From Hellea sp. (GTDB taxonomy: Bacteria > Pseudomonadota > Alphaproteobacteria > Caulobacterales > Maricaulaceae): a stretch of 53,236 bases of DNA. Positions within the stretch are counted from its first letter, which is position 1; each line of letters begins with the position of its first letter. The DNA is taken from positions 1 to 53,236 of the forward strand of contig JAHDEZ010000015.1 of the NCBI GenBank assembly GCA_020628425.1, written 5' to 3'. Position numbers and translations under genes: made by a program. Shown here in pieces: positions 8,201 through 17,022 of this stretch. The notes under the pieces were generated by a model, which was given only the letters and a program-made list of their open reading frames with translations, was not told where the DNA came from and searched no databases.

Positions 8201-8413
8201 TCAGCGCGCGTAATCCCAAGCGAAGTATAATAGGCCAAAAAACAGCATATAAATGATAGCATCAGCCCGGTAATCGCCGTTTTCCCAAAGCGGAAAAAGT
8301 TTAGCCAATCCACAGCTCAGCACGAAGCCAACCGCAATGGCTTCTTTGAGCGCGAATTTCATGGCTTTTCGGGACAACCAATCCATAAGGAGGATGTAAA
8401 TCCTGAGACCCAA
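8201..8413 (-). CDS. Small predicted membrane protein
   Basis: A short frame coding up to 70 residues with two hydrophobic stretches (about FALKEAIAVGFVLSCGLAKLF and AIIYMLFFGLLYFAWDY) and a basic first segment. The TTG at 8413 has CAGGA eight bases upstream; the ATG at 8386 would give 61 residues but lacks a ribosome-binding site. Composition is typical of a real inner-membrane miniprotein, yet nothing else confirms expression. It is divergent from dsbB and no family is recognised. Confidence 0.42.
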   Translation of the reverse strand: MGLRIYILLMDWLSRKAMKFALKEAIAVGFVLSCGLAKLFPLWENGDYRADAIIYMLFFGLLYFAWDYAR

Positions 8414-8515
8414 TATATCCTGAAGAAACGGGGTTAACGGGCGATTGAATTAAATCTTGGTCATGGCGCGAAACGCCGCAAGACAAAATCAGCATTTAGG
8501 GCTTATATAGACATC

Positions 8516-9037
8516 ATGAAAAACCTTACGGCGCGCCATATCCCGTATTTTGCTTTGCTGCTCTCCGGTGGCCTGCTGTGTGGGGCGTGGTTTTTTGAAT
8601 ATGTATTGAATTATGCCCCGTGTACCATGTGTTATTGGCAACGGGATGCCCATAAAGTCGTCATAGGAATCGCTGTTGCAGCTATTATTCTTATGCAGAT
8701 GGACAAGAAAAAACCCGGCCTTTATCCGGCGCGCGCCTTTGCTTTCATTCTTGGTCTGGCGCTCCTTGGTTGTGTGTTCGTCGCCTTTCGTCACGCGGGT
8801 GTCGAATATGGCTGGTGGGAAGGCCCGCAAAGCTGTGCTGCCGGTGGCGGTGCTATCAGCACCCCGCCCACTGATCCGGTTGAGTTTGAGAAATGGTTGA
8901 ATGCCGCAGAACCGCCAGCCTGTTCAGATTCGCCCTGGCCAAACTCGCCCATATCCATGGCGGGGTTAAACGGTTTGATTTCATTATTGGGTGTAGCGGT
9001 TTGTTTTCTGGCTGCGCGCAGAGGTGACCATGTCTAA
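8516..9037 (+). CDS. dsbB: Disulfide bond formation protein B (DsbB family)
   Basis: A 173-residue inner-membrane quinone-linked oxidase that reoxidises DsbA. Four membrane helices are visible (about 8-27, 46-62, 73-92, 147-166). The first periplasmic pair is C-T-M-C (Cys36, Cys39), followed by YWQR. The second pair, Cys107 (PQSCAAGG) and Cys136 (PPACSDS), lies in the second periplasmic loop. Length and cysteine layout are normal for DsbB. It overlaps coq7 by 8 bases, so the two are translationally coupled and both use or make ubiquinone. Confidence 0.92.
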   Translation: MKNLTARHIPYFALLLSGGLLCGAWFFEYVLNYAPCTMCYWQRDAHKVVIGIAVAAIILMQMDKKKPGLYPARAFAFILGLALLGCVFVAFRHAGVEYGWWEGPQSCAAGGGAISTPPTDPVEFEKWLNAAEPPACSDSPWPNSPISMAGLNGLISLLGVAVCFLAARRGDHV

Positions 9038-9611
9038 GCGCCCGCCCATGCCTGGTCAAACGAATGCTAATCGCTCAAAGCCGATTTCACCGCGCCTTAA
9101 GGAAATGCTGCGTGTCGATCATGCTGGTGAATATGGGGCCGTGGCGATTTACAAAGGCCAGCAGGCTATTTTTGGGAAAAACCACAAGACCCGGGAAATC
9201 GCGGCGAAACTGGCGGAGATGGAAGCCGAAGAACAACACCATCTGGACGCCTTTGATGATCTGTTAAATGAACATAAAGTCCGCCCCACGGCTCTGGCAC
9301 CCATTTGGAGTGTGGCCGGTTATGGTCTGGGCGTCGTGACGGCGCTTATGGGCGAAAAGGCCGCCCATGCCTGCACCGAAGCCGTGGAGACGGTGATTGA
9401 AAAACACTATGCAGATCAGATTGACGAGCTTGAAGGTGACGCTGAACATGTCGAGCTGCGTAACCGTTTCATTCAGTTCCGCGAAGACGAACTTCATCAC
9501 CGGGATATCGCCATCGAAGAGGGCGCCAAAGAGGCACCCGGATATGGTGTGTTATCCCGCGTGATCAAAGCCGGTTGTCACGCTGCTATTCGGATATCTG
9601 AGAAGATCTAG
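9030..9611 (+). CDS. coq7: Coq7-type demethoxyubiquinone monooxygenase
   Basis: This 193-residue di-iron enzyme hydroxylates the demethoxy-quinone ring at C6 in ubiquinone synthesis at the membrane face. The first ligand is in MLRVDHAGEYGA (Glu34). EEQHH at 67-71 supplies the first Glu/His pair, and Glu-containing segments ACTEAVETVIE and REDELHHRD give the second half of the site. The ATG at 9030 follows GAGG (9021-9024) with correct spacing and overlaps the end of dsbB; a GTG at 9024 is possible. The presence of Coq7 rather than UbiF-type flavin enzymes fits an alphaproteobacterium. Its stop overlaps the convergent permease stop by 4 bases. Confidence 0.95.
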   Translation: MSKRPPMPGQTNANRSKPISPRLKEMLRVDHAGEYGAVAIYKGQQAIFGKNHKTREIAAKLAEMEAEEQHHLDAFDDLLNEHKVRPTALAPIWSVAGYGLGVVTALMGEKAAHACTEAVETVIEKHYADQIDELEGDAEHVELRNRFIQFREDELHHRDIAIEEGAKEAPGYGVLSRVIKAGCHAAIRISEKI

Positions 9612-10927
9612 CCCGCGCGCCTACGCGTAAACTTCATGATCATATACACAAAGAGTCCGATAAACAGCAGAACGCCGCCCCACATCATGGAGGCGGCTCC
9701 CGCACCGTTAATGGTGAAAGCGCTATAGCCAGCGGCCAGGAAGGCGAGCACGGCGCCCCCATTTTTTGCGTTCAGGCTATGCTCCATTTCAGCCAGGCAG
9801 CTAATAAATAGCGGAAGCAAATACATAAACATGCTCATGAGTAGCAACTTATCAAAAACCTGTAGCAGATTACCTTTTGAGAAATTCATAATCAAAAGCA
9901 GGCTACCCAAAATTCCGCATAGTAGAAGTGAGGCTCTTGGGGTTCCAGAGCCTTGGCCTTGGGCAAAGATGGCAGGCGCAAACTTATCAACCGCCATGGC
10001 CATGGGCATCTGGCCGGTGACTAAAATAATACCGTTTAGCGATCCCGCGATAGCGACCATAGCACCAGTGGCAATGAGGTAAGAGCCAGACGGCCCGAGG
10101 AACTGCGCGGCATCATAAAATGGCTTCTCGGACTCCACTAGCGTTTCGTAAGGGACGAGCCGCATAACGGCGAACATGGCCGCGATATAAATTATGGCCA
10201 CACTGATGATTGCAAAAAAGATGGCACGTGGCACGGTGCGTTTAGGGTTTTCAATGTTTCCAGCGGGCGTTGCACCAGCCTCAATCCCGGAAAATGCCCA
10301 CATTGCGGCAATGGCAGACGCCGCTAATGCGCTCATAAATGAAATGCCTTGTGGGTTGTTGGGCGGAAGGTTTTGATTGTCGCCAATGGCAAAACCCGCA
10401 ATTATAATAACAATTAGAGGAATGATCTTTAGCAGCATGGTGATGAGCTGAAGGCGGCCGGTCGCTTTCAGGCTTATCATATTTATTCCAATCAAAATCC
10501 ACATCAACGCCAGTGCACTCCCCAACTTAAAAGGTATGCTTTCGGCAAGGCCAGGGGTAAAGGCCAACAGATAACCCACAAAGGCCGTTGCTAAAGTGGG
10601 GATGGAGATCCAGTATCCGCACCAATATGCCCAACCGGAAATAAAGCCTGAAAGATCACCGAAGGCATCATGAGCGTAAATATATACGCCGCCGCTGCGA
10701 TCCGTACGAGAGGCGAGGCGGGCAAATACAAATCCCAGCAACATGGCCCCAATGGCTGTAAAAACCCATCCCACAAAACTGATAAGGCCAAGCTTGGCCA
10801 TTGATGCAGGCAGGGCGAAAATGCCGGAGCCAATCATGATGCCTGCAATGAGAGCCCAAACACTCCAGAATCCGAGGGGGCGTTCCGTATCGTTTTGTGC
10901 TGAGTTAGTGGAGGCTGGGCTGGTCAT
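9608..10927 (-). CDS. APC-family amino acid permease
   Basis: A 439-residue inner-membrane transporter of the amino acid-polyamine-organocation superfamily with about 12 membrane helices. The diagnostic first helix reads WALIAGIMIGSGIFALP, the conserved substrate-binding glycine-rich break of APC proteins. A second typical segment is AMWAFSGIEAGATPAGNIENPKR in helix 6 and its following loop. It resembles basic amino acid/antiporter members (ArcD/YjeH types), but the substrate cannot be read. The ATG at 10927 is preferred over an extension to 11029 that adds 34 polar residues. It is divergent from the MipA gene. Confidence 0.87.
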   Translation of the reverse strand: MTSPASTNSAQNDTERPLGFWSVWALIAGIMIGSGIFALPASMAKLGLISFVGWVFTAIGAMLLGFVFARLASRTDRSGGVYIYAHDAFGDLSGFISGWAYWCGYWISIPTLATAFVGYLLAFTPGLAESIPFKLGSALALMWILIGINMISLKATGRLQLITMLLKIIPLIVIIIAGFAIGDNQNLPPNNPQGISFMSALAASAIAAMWAFSGIEAGATPAGNIENPKRTVPRAIFFAIISVAIIYIAAMFAVMRLVPYETLVESEKPFYDAAQFLGPSGSYLIATGAMVAIAGSLNGIILVTGQMPMAMAVDKFAPAIFAQGQGSGTPRASLLLCGILGSLLLIMNFSKGNLLQVFDKLLLMSMFMYLLPLFISCLAEMEHSLNAKNGGAVLAFLAAGYSAFTINGAGAASMMWGGVLLFIGLFVYMIMKFTRRRAG

Positions 10928-11045
10928 AATTGGACTGTGGCAGTTAGAGACCCCCGCGGCAATGCAAATCTTTGGTGCACCCAATCGCGCAAGTTTCTCA
11001 TTTATGTGACTGGCAGTTGAACCAGCCACTCTTTAGGGCGCTCAC

Positions 11046-11879
11046 ATGACTTATTTTGCTTCACTTACACGCGTTTTTGCCCCTTTCATTGTTCTGTCAG
11101 CCAGCGTCACTTCCGCCTCTTATGGCCAGACGGAGCGCATGATGGATGAGGATGCTGGAACCGGATATATCGGCGTGACTGGTATTTTGATGTCCGAATA
11201 TCTGGGTTCAGCCGAAGAGGATTTGAACGTTTTGCCTTATTTGTCGTTAAATGATGTCAAAGGCTTTGACTTTTTCGGAACTGCCTTGACCTATCGGGCC
11301 ATTGATGTGGGAACGGGGCAAGGGTTTGGAAAATGGTCGCTGCGGGCCGGCCCTCGCATTGCCTATACGCCGGGTCGGAACGCTTCGGACAGTCCGACGC
11401 TAACCGGATTTGAAGATATTGACGGCAGTCTGCCAGTGGGCGGCTACGCATTTGGAACCTTCGGCCCTGTCGGCCTGCGTGTGGATGCGGGACAGGATTT
11501 CATCGGTCACGACGGCTTTACCGTGGATGCATCCATTGGCACGGCCTATACCGGTGACAATTTCGGCATTCAGCCAGCATTGACCCTAAGCTGGGCTGAC
11601 AACACTCATAATGATGCATTTTTCGGGGTGAATGCCACCCAGTCCATTGGCTCTGGCTTGTCACAATATAATGCAGGTGCCGGTATTTACAGCTATTCAG
11701 CCAGTCTTTTGGCCTGGCATGAAATCAACGAAAAATATGCCGTTGTTTTGACAGGGTCCTACCGATTTTTCACGGACGAAGCCACAAACAGCCCGATTTT
11801 ACAGGCGGCAGATGGAGCGGATGAAGGGTTTTTGGCGGCTATCAGCCTGACGCGGAAGTTCGATACGAATAAGTGGTGA
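11046..11879 (+). CDS. MipA/OmpV-family outer membrane protein
   Basis: A 277-residue outer-membrane beta-barrel. A signal peptide ends near SASYGQ (residues 23-28). The body shows alternating amphipathic strands with the MipA pattern GYIGVTGILMSEYLGS at the N-terminus, then WSLRAGPRIAYTPGR and LPVGGYAFGTFGPVGLRVDAG. It ends with SYRFFTDEATNSPIL and a terminal strand AAISLTRKF. MipA/OmpV proteins scaffold murein enzymes or are porin-like; which applies here is unknown. It is divergent from the permease and convergent with the hypothetical gene at 11885. Confidence 0.85.
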   Translation: MTYFASLTRVFAPFIVLSASVTSASYGQTERMMDEDAGTGYIGVTGILMSEYLGSAEEDLNVLPYLSLNDVKGFDFFGTALTYRAIDVGTGQGFGKWSLRAGPRIAYTPGRNASDSPTLTGFEDIDGSLPVGGYAFGTFGPVGLRVDAGQDFIGHDGFTVDASIGTAYTGDNFGIQPALTLSWADNTHNDAFFGVNATQSIGSGLSQYNAGAGIYSYSASLLAWHEINEKYAVVLTGSYRFFTDEATNSPILQAADGADEGFLAAISLTRKFDTNKW

Positions 11880-11884
11880 TAAGC

Positions 11885-12664
11885 TTACTCGTCCTCGGCC
11901 TCTTCGCCCCAGCCAAACCGTTTCATGAGTTTCACACTGACTGTGGGTCGTAATTGATAAGGACCGCCACTGACGATCAGGGCGCTGGCTTCCATCTCTT
12001 TCAAAGACTTCAATGAGACAACATGCATGTCTTTAAAGGGTTCCGGTTTAAGAGGAACATCCTGACCATTAACCCGGGCATAAAGCTCGGCGTCATGCCT
12101 GAAATCATCATAGCGGACGGCCAGGTATTTTGTATCCGGCATCACCAGAGCCAAAGCTGATGGTACCATTTTCTTATAAAAACTTTTACCGTCCTTGGTG
12201 CCTTCGGACAGTTCCGCCAGTTGATGGGTCCCTGAGCGGTTATGAAAAATAGGGGCCAGCCCCATTTCGAAATAGAGGCCTTCATCAGAGATGTGACGCT
12301 CGGCACGAGCTTTATCGGCGACGCAAACGTCTCCTTGGGGATGCGCTTGCGCAATCGCTATAAAATCAGGGGTTTCGCCAGAGGGCTTTTCAATGGCGAT
12401 ATCAAACTCTTCGGATTTCGTGCGGATAAAGAAACGTTCTGGCCAGTCGCCGCCGTCCTTGATAAGGAATTTCGGCATCAGGCCGACATCCACCACATCT
12501 CGACGGCTCTCTTTGACCTTGCCCAAATTCTTGACCAGTTTCGGGACTTTTTCTGCAGGAAAGCAGAAAATCTCCCCGCGTAAATTCTCTGACTGCCCAT
12601 ATGCAGATGTGCAGATCAGGGCCGTACTCAAAGCCGCGAGGCCTATAGGTCGTAAAATACGCAT
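11885..12664 (-). CDS. Hypothetical exported protein
   Basis: The start at 12664 gives 259 residues with a signal peptide (MRILRPIGLAALSTALICTSAYGQ); the longer frame to 12736 would bury it. The mature protein is about 235 residues of mixed alpha/beta with scattered conserved-looking segments (LRGEIFCFPAEKVPKLVKNLG, DVCVADKARAERHI, YLAVRYDDFRHDAELYARVNG) and an acidic C-terminus GWGEEAEDE. I do not recognise the family. Its stop is 5 bases from the stop of the convergent MipA gene. Confidence 0.75.
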   Translation of the reverse strand: MRILRPIGLAALSTALICTSAYGQSENLRGEIFCFPAEKVPKLVKNLGKVKESRRDVVDVGLMPKFLIKDGGDWPERFFIRTKSEEFDIAIEKPSGETPDFIAIAQAHPQGDVCVADKARAERHISDEGLYFEMGLAPIFHNRSGTHQLAELSEGTKDGKSFYKKMVPSALALVMPDTKYLAVRYDDFRHDAELYARVNGQDVPLKPEPFKDMHVVSLKSLKEMEASALIVSGGPYQLRPTVSVKLMKRFGWGEEAEDE

Positions 12665-12765
12665 GGGGTGATTAGAAACGCAAGACTGATCAATGTCCAA
12701 TGAACAAAGCGTTAGAATACATAATCGGGCTAACACGTCGTCTTCGTGGACGTGACAGAGCTATA

Positions 12766-13227
12766 TTACCGCATCCCCCAGTGGCGTTCAGCGAGTGTGA
12801 TGAGCGCCCTTTCGCTGACGTGAACTTTGCCGTCAGCTTTGGAAATATCACGCATAACTGATAGGATTTTTTCTTTGTTGGGTAAGTGAGAGATTTGGTC
12901 CAGCAGACCGTAAAACCAATCCTTGAAATAAGGGGTTGAGAGGGTCTCTCTTATTCGCCCATTATTATCTTCATACCATTCTGATATTTCGGATGTAGAT
13001 ATTGAACGTCCCAAGGCGCGTTCCGTGTTCTCCTGCGCGGCTTCTTCGATGCAAAGGGTAGGCGTGACCGTCAGTTGGCATGACGTTGCGGGGTTAAAAT
13101 CCTGCTCAAAATTGAGCTGGCTGACGGATTGCAAAAAGGTCGTTACCTCGGAGTCGTAGACTTGTTTGTCCGCAAATATAATAGCGGCCATCAAGCTCAA
13201 TACGTTGTCAAATTCATCCGGGGTCAT
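12766..13227 (-). CDS. TerB-like domain protein
   Basis: A 153-residue cytosolic, all-helical protein. It opens with DEFDNVLSLMAAIIFADKQVYDSEVTTFLQ and closes with KEKILSVMRDISKADGKVHVSERALITLA. The paired pattern 'hxxADGxVxxxExxxh' is the signature of the TerB/DUF533-like fold, linked to metal sensing and tellurite-resistance related modules. There is no ter operon here, so no stress role should be inferred. It is divergent from the TetR regulator, sharing a 209-base intergenic region. Confidence 0.72.
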   Translation of the reverse strand: MTPDEFDNVLSLMAAIIFADKQVYDSEVTTFLQSVSQLNFEQDFNPATSCQLTVTPTLCIEEAAQENTERALGRSISTSEISEWYEDNNGRIRETLSTPYFKDWFYGLLDQISHLPNKEKILSVMRDISKADGKVHVSERALITLAERHWGMR

Positions 13228-13379
13228 TCACTCACTCTTTGAGACCTAAATGGGGCTTGTCTGTAAATTATCAATGAACACAATTTAGAATTAACCTGAC
13301 TTGAAGACGGTTGGTGGGGCGAGGCAAAGAACCGGTTTATTCTATGCCTGTTTGCCGAGATGTGAGTAATCACTTGCAA

Positions 13380-13398
13380 TTACATAGAATATATGTAA
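13380..13398. promoter_or_regulatory. Palindromic operator candidate upstream of TetR gene
   Basis: TTACATA (13380-13386) and TATGTAA (13392-13398) are perfect inverted 7-mers with spacer GAATA, 38 bases before the TetR start. TetR-type regulators commonly bind such palindromes in their own promoters. Autoregulation of the TetR-plsC operon is inferred. Confidence 0.55.
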
Positions 13399-13436
13399 GT
13401 AAATGCTCACAAACATTGGTTTTAGAGGATTTTGTC

Positions 13437-14216
13437 ATGAAGAAGGCGATGACAACGATGCGAACGCAGAAAACGCCGCCCCGATCGCCGGAAGGATTTG
13501 AGAAAACAGAGCCGGTCAACAAGATTGAACCTGAAAGCTTGGAGCCTGCGGGTCTCGAGATGGTTGAGAAACCTAATCGTGAAGTGCGCGCGGCGGATGT
13601 AGACCTGCGGGTACCTTCCGATAAAGCCCGAAACCTGCGCGGCGTCTCCGCCAAGGACGGAACGACGAAAGCAAAAATTGAACGGGCGGCCCTGCACCTC
13701 TTTGCGGAAAACGGCATTGATGGCGTCTCCACGAAACAAATCGCGGCAGCGGCCGGCATCTCCGAAGGGGCAATCTATCGGCACTTTTCCGGCAAAGAGG
13801 AACTGGCACGGACCCTGATGCTCGCCATACATATCCGCCTGACGGAATTGATTTTGGTGGCAGATGAATCCCACGAAGCCCTCGAAAACAAGATCAAATT
13901 TATTGTCACCCATTATTGCCGCATAGCCGACGAAGACTGGGACTTGTTTCAATACCATATTCTGCACATTCATCATTTCCCCCGTCTTTCTGATAGTCCA
14001 CTCGATAGTCCGATGGGCGCTGCAGCGGCGCTATTACAAAAGGCCATGGATGAGGGCGAAATAGAACCCGTTGACCCTTATATTTTGGCGGCCATGTCCT
14101 TGGGTGTTGTCCTGCAAGCGGCGCAGGCCAAAGTATTTGGCTATGTTAAAGGACCCCTTTCGGCGCGAACAGATTTATTTACGCGGCGTGTGTTAGGTGT
14201 TTTACAAGCTGCATAG
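13437..14216 (+). CDS. TetR-family regulator with long N-terminal extension
   Basis: The ATG at 13437 follows AGAGGA (7-base spacing). The 259-residue product is longer than usual TetR proteins because about 75 polar residues (rich in Pro, Glu, Lys, Arg) precede the DNA-binding domain. The helix-turn-helix domain starts near KAKIERAALHLFAENGIDGVSTKQIAAAAGISEGAIYRHF, a textbook TetR_N sequence. The C-terminal ligand domain contains HYCRIADEDWDLFQYHILHIHHFPRL. It is separated by 8 bases from plsC and probably controls the phospholipid operon downstream, perhaps sensing an acyl compound (inference). Confidence 0.9.
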   Translation: MKKAMTTMRTQKTPPRSPEGFEKTEPVNKIEPESLEPAGLEMVEKPNREVRAADVDLRVPSDKARNLRGVSAKDGTTKAKIERAALHLFAENGIDGVSTKQIAAAAGISEGAIYRHFSGKEELARTLMLAIHIRLTELILVADESHEALENKIKFIVTHYCRIADEDWDLFQYHILHIHHFPRLSDSPLDSPMGAAAALLQKAMDEGEIEPVDPYILAAMSLGVVLQAAQAKVFGYVKGPLSARTDLFTRRVLGVLQAA

Positions 14217-14224
14217 GGGCCAAT

Positions 14225-15049
14225 ATGCGATCACTATTTTTCAATATATTCTTTTTGCTGACCACCATTGTTTACGCTTTTGTGGCTGTACTGTTTTCAC
14301 TCATACCCGGACGGGCTTTGATGATGGGCAGTCTTCGGCGTTATACCAAGGTCATGGTCTGGGCCATGCGTCGTATTGCCGGTATTGATGTGAGTGTTGC
14401 CGGGCATGAGCACGTTTCACATGACGGCCCAATAATAATAGCCTCCAAACATCAGAGCTATGGCGATGGGTTCGTCCTGTTTTCCCAATTCGACGACCTG
14501 AGTTTTGTGACCGGCGACCACATTACAAAATTCTTATTTATCAAGCGCATATTGGCCAAGATGAACGCTGTTGTTATTGATAGTTGCGGCGGAGAGAAAG
14601 TGCGGGAGAAATTTGATGAAACCGCCCGTATCGTTCGCGAACAAGGTCGCCGTATTTTGATATTCCCCGAAGGCCACCTTTCGGAAATTGGTACGCACCA
14701 CCGTTACCGAAAAGGGGTCTGGCATCTTTATCATCAATTCGGTTGCCCTGTCGTCCCTGTTGCGTCTAACCTTGGACAAAGATGGAACCAGAATGACTGG
14801 CACAAACATACGGGCAAGGCGACCATGGAATTTCTGGAGCCAATTCCGCCGGGGATGGAAAAGGACGCTTTTATGAAGCTGTTGCAGGAACGGATAGAGG
14901 CGCGATCCATCGCGCTTTTGGATCTGGAAGATCTGGGGGCGCTCAATCCCGAGAATATTGGTAAGCTGGACGAGAATGAAAGCGCCCGTGCCAAACGCGA
15001 AGCGCGGGAAGCCAAGGCGCAGGCGCAGGAAGATGGAGCTCTTTCATGA
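14225..15049 (+). CDS. 1-acylglycerol-3-phosphate acyltransferase family protein (PlsC-like)
   Basis: A 274-residue membrane-attached acyltransferase. One N-terminal membrane helix (about 5-28) is followed by the PlsC fold. Motif I is HQSYGD (HxxxxD) after IIIASK; motif III reads FPEGHLSEIG, where EGT or EGS is more common. It transfers an acyl chain to lysophosphatidic acid or a related lysolipid. A charged C-terminal tail (NESARAKREAREAKAQAQ) is extra. It lies between the TetR gene and an LplT-like transporter, overlapping the latter by the ATGA motif at 15046-15049. Confidence 0.88.
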   Translation: MRSLFFNIFFLLTTIVYAFVAVLFSLIPGRALMMGSLRRYTKVMVWAMRRIAGIDVSVAGHEHVSHDGPIIIASKHQSYGDGFVLFSQFDDLSFVTGDHITKFLFIKRILAKMNAVVIDSCGGEKVREKFDETARIVREQGRRILIFPEGHLSEIGTHHRYRKGVWHLYHQFGCPVVPVASNLGQRWNQNDWHKHTGKATMEFLEPIPPGMEKDAFMKLLQERIEARSIALLDLEDLGALNPENIGKLDENESARAKREAREAKAQAQEDGALS

Positions 15050-16395
15050 GCGCTAAGCTTGTTGGGAAACTCTTTACCCAGCGGCGATTTCTGCCGCTTT
15101 TTACATTGTTCCAGGCCGGAACGTTTAACGATAACGCTCTAAAACAGGCGCTGATTGTATTGGTGAACTGGGGCGGATTAGTTTTGTTTTCCGAAAACAT
15201 TCCGCGAGAATCCGTTGTGCCTTTGGCCGCCTTGATTTTTACAATGCCGTTTTTGTTGCTGTGCACCATAGCCGGGCAAATTGCGGACAAAGTGGACAGG
15301 GGACTGATCCTGAAATGGATCAAGCGGGCAGAGGTTATCATTATGTTGATCTCGGCGGTTGGGTTTTTCCTTAAGAGTCCAACCATACTGGCACTTGCGT
15401 TATTCCTAATGGGTTGCCAAAGCGCCTTTTTCTCACCGACGAAAAATTCGGTACTGCCCCAATGGCTCAAGGATGAGGAGCTTGTAACTGGCAACGCCCT
15501 GATGAGTGGGTTTCAGTTCTTTTTTATCCTGCTTGGTCAAGCCATTGGATCCATTATTGTTCGGCAGACTTTTCCGAATTTCCCGCTGGACGGTGCACAA
15601 ATTCTGGCGCTCACGCTGGTGGTTTTCGCACTCATTGGCTGGTTTGCAGCCGAACGCGTCCCGTCAGCGCCTGCGCCCAAACCAGACCTCAAAGTTGACT
15701 ACAACCCCATCACGGCGATTTATCATACGGTCAAGGATGCCTGGGCTGATCAACCGGTCTTTCGCCCGATGATGGGCATCGCCTGGTTCTATGGATTGTC
15801 CGCAATCTTCGTAACGGCCTTTCCGACCTATATTTCCGACGTCATGGGCTACGATGAAATCGTGAGTACAGTTGTTCTGGTGTTCTCGACCATAGGAATT
15901 TTAACCGGCTCGATTTTGTGCTTGTTTTTAGCGCGAGGTAAGGAGGCGATCGGACTAACGACAATAGGTATTATTGGCGTCATCGTTTTCACATTGGATC
16001 TTTATCTGAACAGTACCCAGACAACCCGTGAGGGATATGGGACTGTCTCTGAATTTTTTGCTGATCCGCAAGCACCGAGGTTTTTGGTCGATGTTACACT
16101 GGCATCACTCTTCGCCGGTATGTATGTCATTCCCCTTCAAGCTATGGCTCAGCGGCGCGCTGTTCCAAACCGTAGAGCCAGACTGATGGCCGCGGGCTCA
16201 GTGCTGCTTAATCTCGCCGTTAATGTCATGACCTTTGGTTTATTGGGGATTGGCTATCTGCGTAAAACCGGCGGGTTTGACCTGCCACCTGCGGCACCTT
16301 TCCTGCTTATCGTTATTATCAGTGTTTTTGTCGCCGCCTATTGCTTGTGGCGCTGGACCCATCCGCAAGATTATGAAAGTTACGCCGGAGGTTAG
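15046..16395 (+). CDS. MFS transporter, LplT (lysophospholipid transporter)-like
   Basis: A 449-residue major facilitator protein with about 12 membrane helices. The start RFLPLFTLFQAGTFNDNALKQAL is typical of LplT and of the MFS half of LplT-acyltransferase fusions, where 'FNDN' is conserved. Loop 2-3 has GQIADKVDRG, and helix 5 region reads FFSPTKNSVLPQWLKDEELVTGNALMSG, also LplT-like. LplT flips lysophospholipids across the inner membrane for reacylation, so pairing with plsC makes a lipid remodelling unit. Translational coupling to plsC (ATGA) supports a joint role. Confidence 0.87.
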   Translation: MSAKLVGKLFTQRRFLPLFTLFQAGTFNDNALKQALIVLVNWGGLVLFSENIPRESVVPLAALIFTMPFLLLCTIAGQIADKVDRGLILKWIKRAEVIIMLISAVGFFLKSPTILALALFLMGCQSAFFSPTKNSVLPQWLKDEELVTGNALMSGFQFFFILLGQAIGSIIVRQTFPNFPLDGAQILALTLVVFALIGWFAAERVPSAPAPKPDLKVDYNPITAIYHTVKDAWADQPVFRPMMGIAWFYGLSAIFVTAFPTYISDVMGYDEIVSTVVLVFSTIGILTGSILCLFLARGKEAIGLTTIGIIGVIVFTLDLYLNSTQTTREGYGTVSEFFADPQAPRFLVDVTLASLFAGMYVIPLQAMAQRRAVPNRRARLMAAGSVLLNLAVNVMTFGLLGIGYLRKTGGFDLPPAAPFLLIVIISVFVAAYCLWRWTHPQDYESYAGG

Positions 16396-16396
16396 C

Positions 16397-16939
16397 GTGC
16401 GCGGTTATTTTGGCATCGGTGTTGAGGGCATATCCAAGGCCTATAATCTGGGGGCGGTTTTACGCACGGCTCATGCCTTTGGGGCGAGCTTTGCCTTCAC
16501 TATAGACGCCTTTCACAAAGCCCGGGACATCGACCGGACGGATACGAGCCGCTCGGCGAGCCATCTGCCATATTATGAATGGGATAGTCTGGATGATTTT
16601 GTCTTGCCCAAGGGGTGTTCGCTGGTCGGTGTGGAATTGGTAGAGGACTCCATCGAGCTACCCAGTTTCAGGCACCCGACCAATTGCGCCTATATTCTCG
16701 GCCCGGAGATGGGGTCGCTCTCTGAACCCGTACAAGAGGCTTGTGATTTCATCGTCAAAATCCCAACTAAATTCTGTATCAATGTTAGCCTCGCCGCGGC
16801 ACTGACACTTTATGACCGCACCCTTTCAATGGGCGGTTATCCGGACCGACCTGTCAGACCCGGCGGCCCGGATCTGGATGCTGTGAGCAATTGGCAACCG
16901 GCCGGTTATCGGCGCAAAGCGCGGACAAGCAAGGGCTAG
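16397..16939 (+). CDS. SpoU/TrmH-family RNA methyltransferase
   Basis: A GTG start at 16397 is chosen because GGAGG (16386-16390) lies six bases before it and the resulting N-terminus MRGYFGIGVEGISKAYNLGAV is typical of the family; an ATG at 16373 is possible. The 180-residue product is a single SPOUT domain with a C-terminal knot: motif 1 NLGAVLRTAHAFGA, motif 2 YILGPEMGSLSEPV and motif 3 CINVSLAAALTLYDR. It 2'-O-methylates RNA using AdoMet; which tRNA or rRNA site is unknown. The ribosome-binding site lies within the end of the transporter gene, whose stop is at 16393-16395. Confidence 0.9.
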   Translation: MRGYFGIGVEGISKAYNLGAVLRTAHAFGASFAFTIDAFHKARDIDRTDTSRSASHLPYYEWDSLDDFVLPKGCSLVGVELVEDSIELPSFRHPTNCAYILGPEMGSLSEPVQEACDFIVKIPTKFCINVSLAAALTLYDRTLSMGGYPDRPVRPGGPDLDAVSNWQPAGYRRKARTSKG

Positions 16940-17022
16940 AAAGCTTATCCAATTTTAACCCTGTTTCTCAGTCAAATATAAATTCAGAGCACCTAATTTG
17001 TGACAATTGCAAGGAGGGGCAC

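Noticed and set aside
12766-13227. Tellurite resistance operon
   Set aside because: Only one TerB-like domain is present, without other ter genes.
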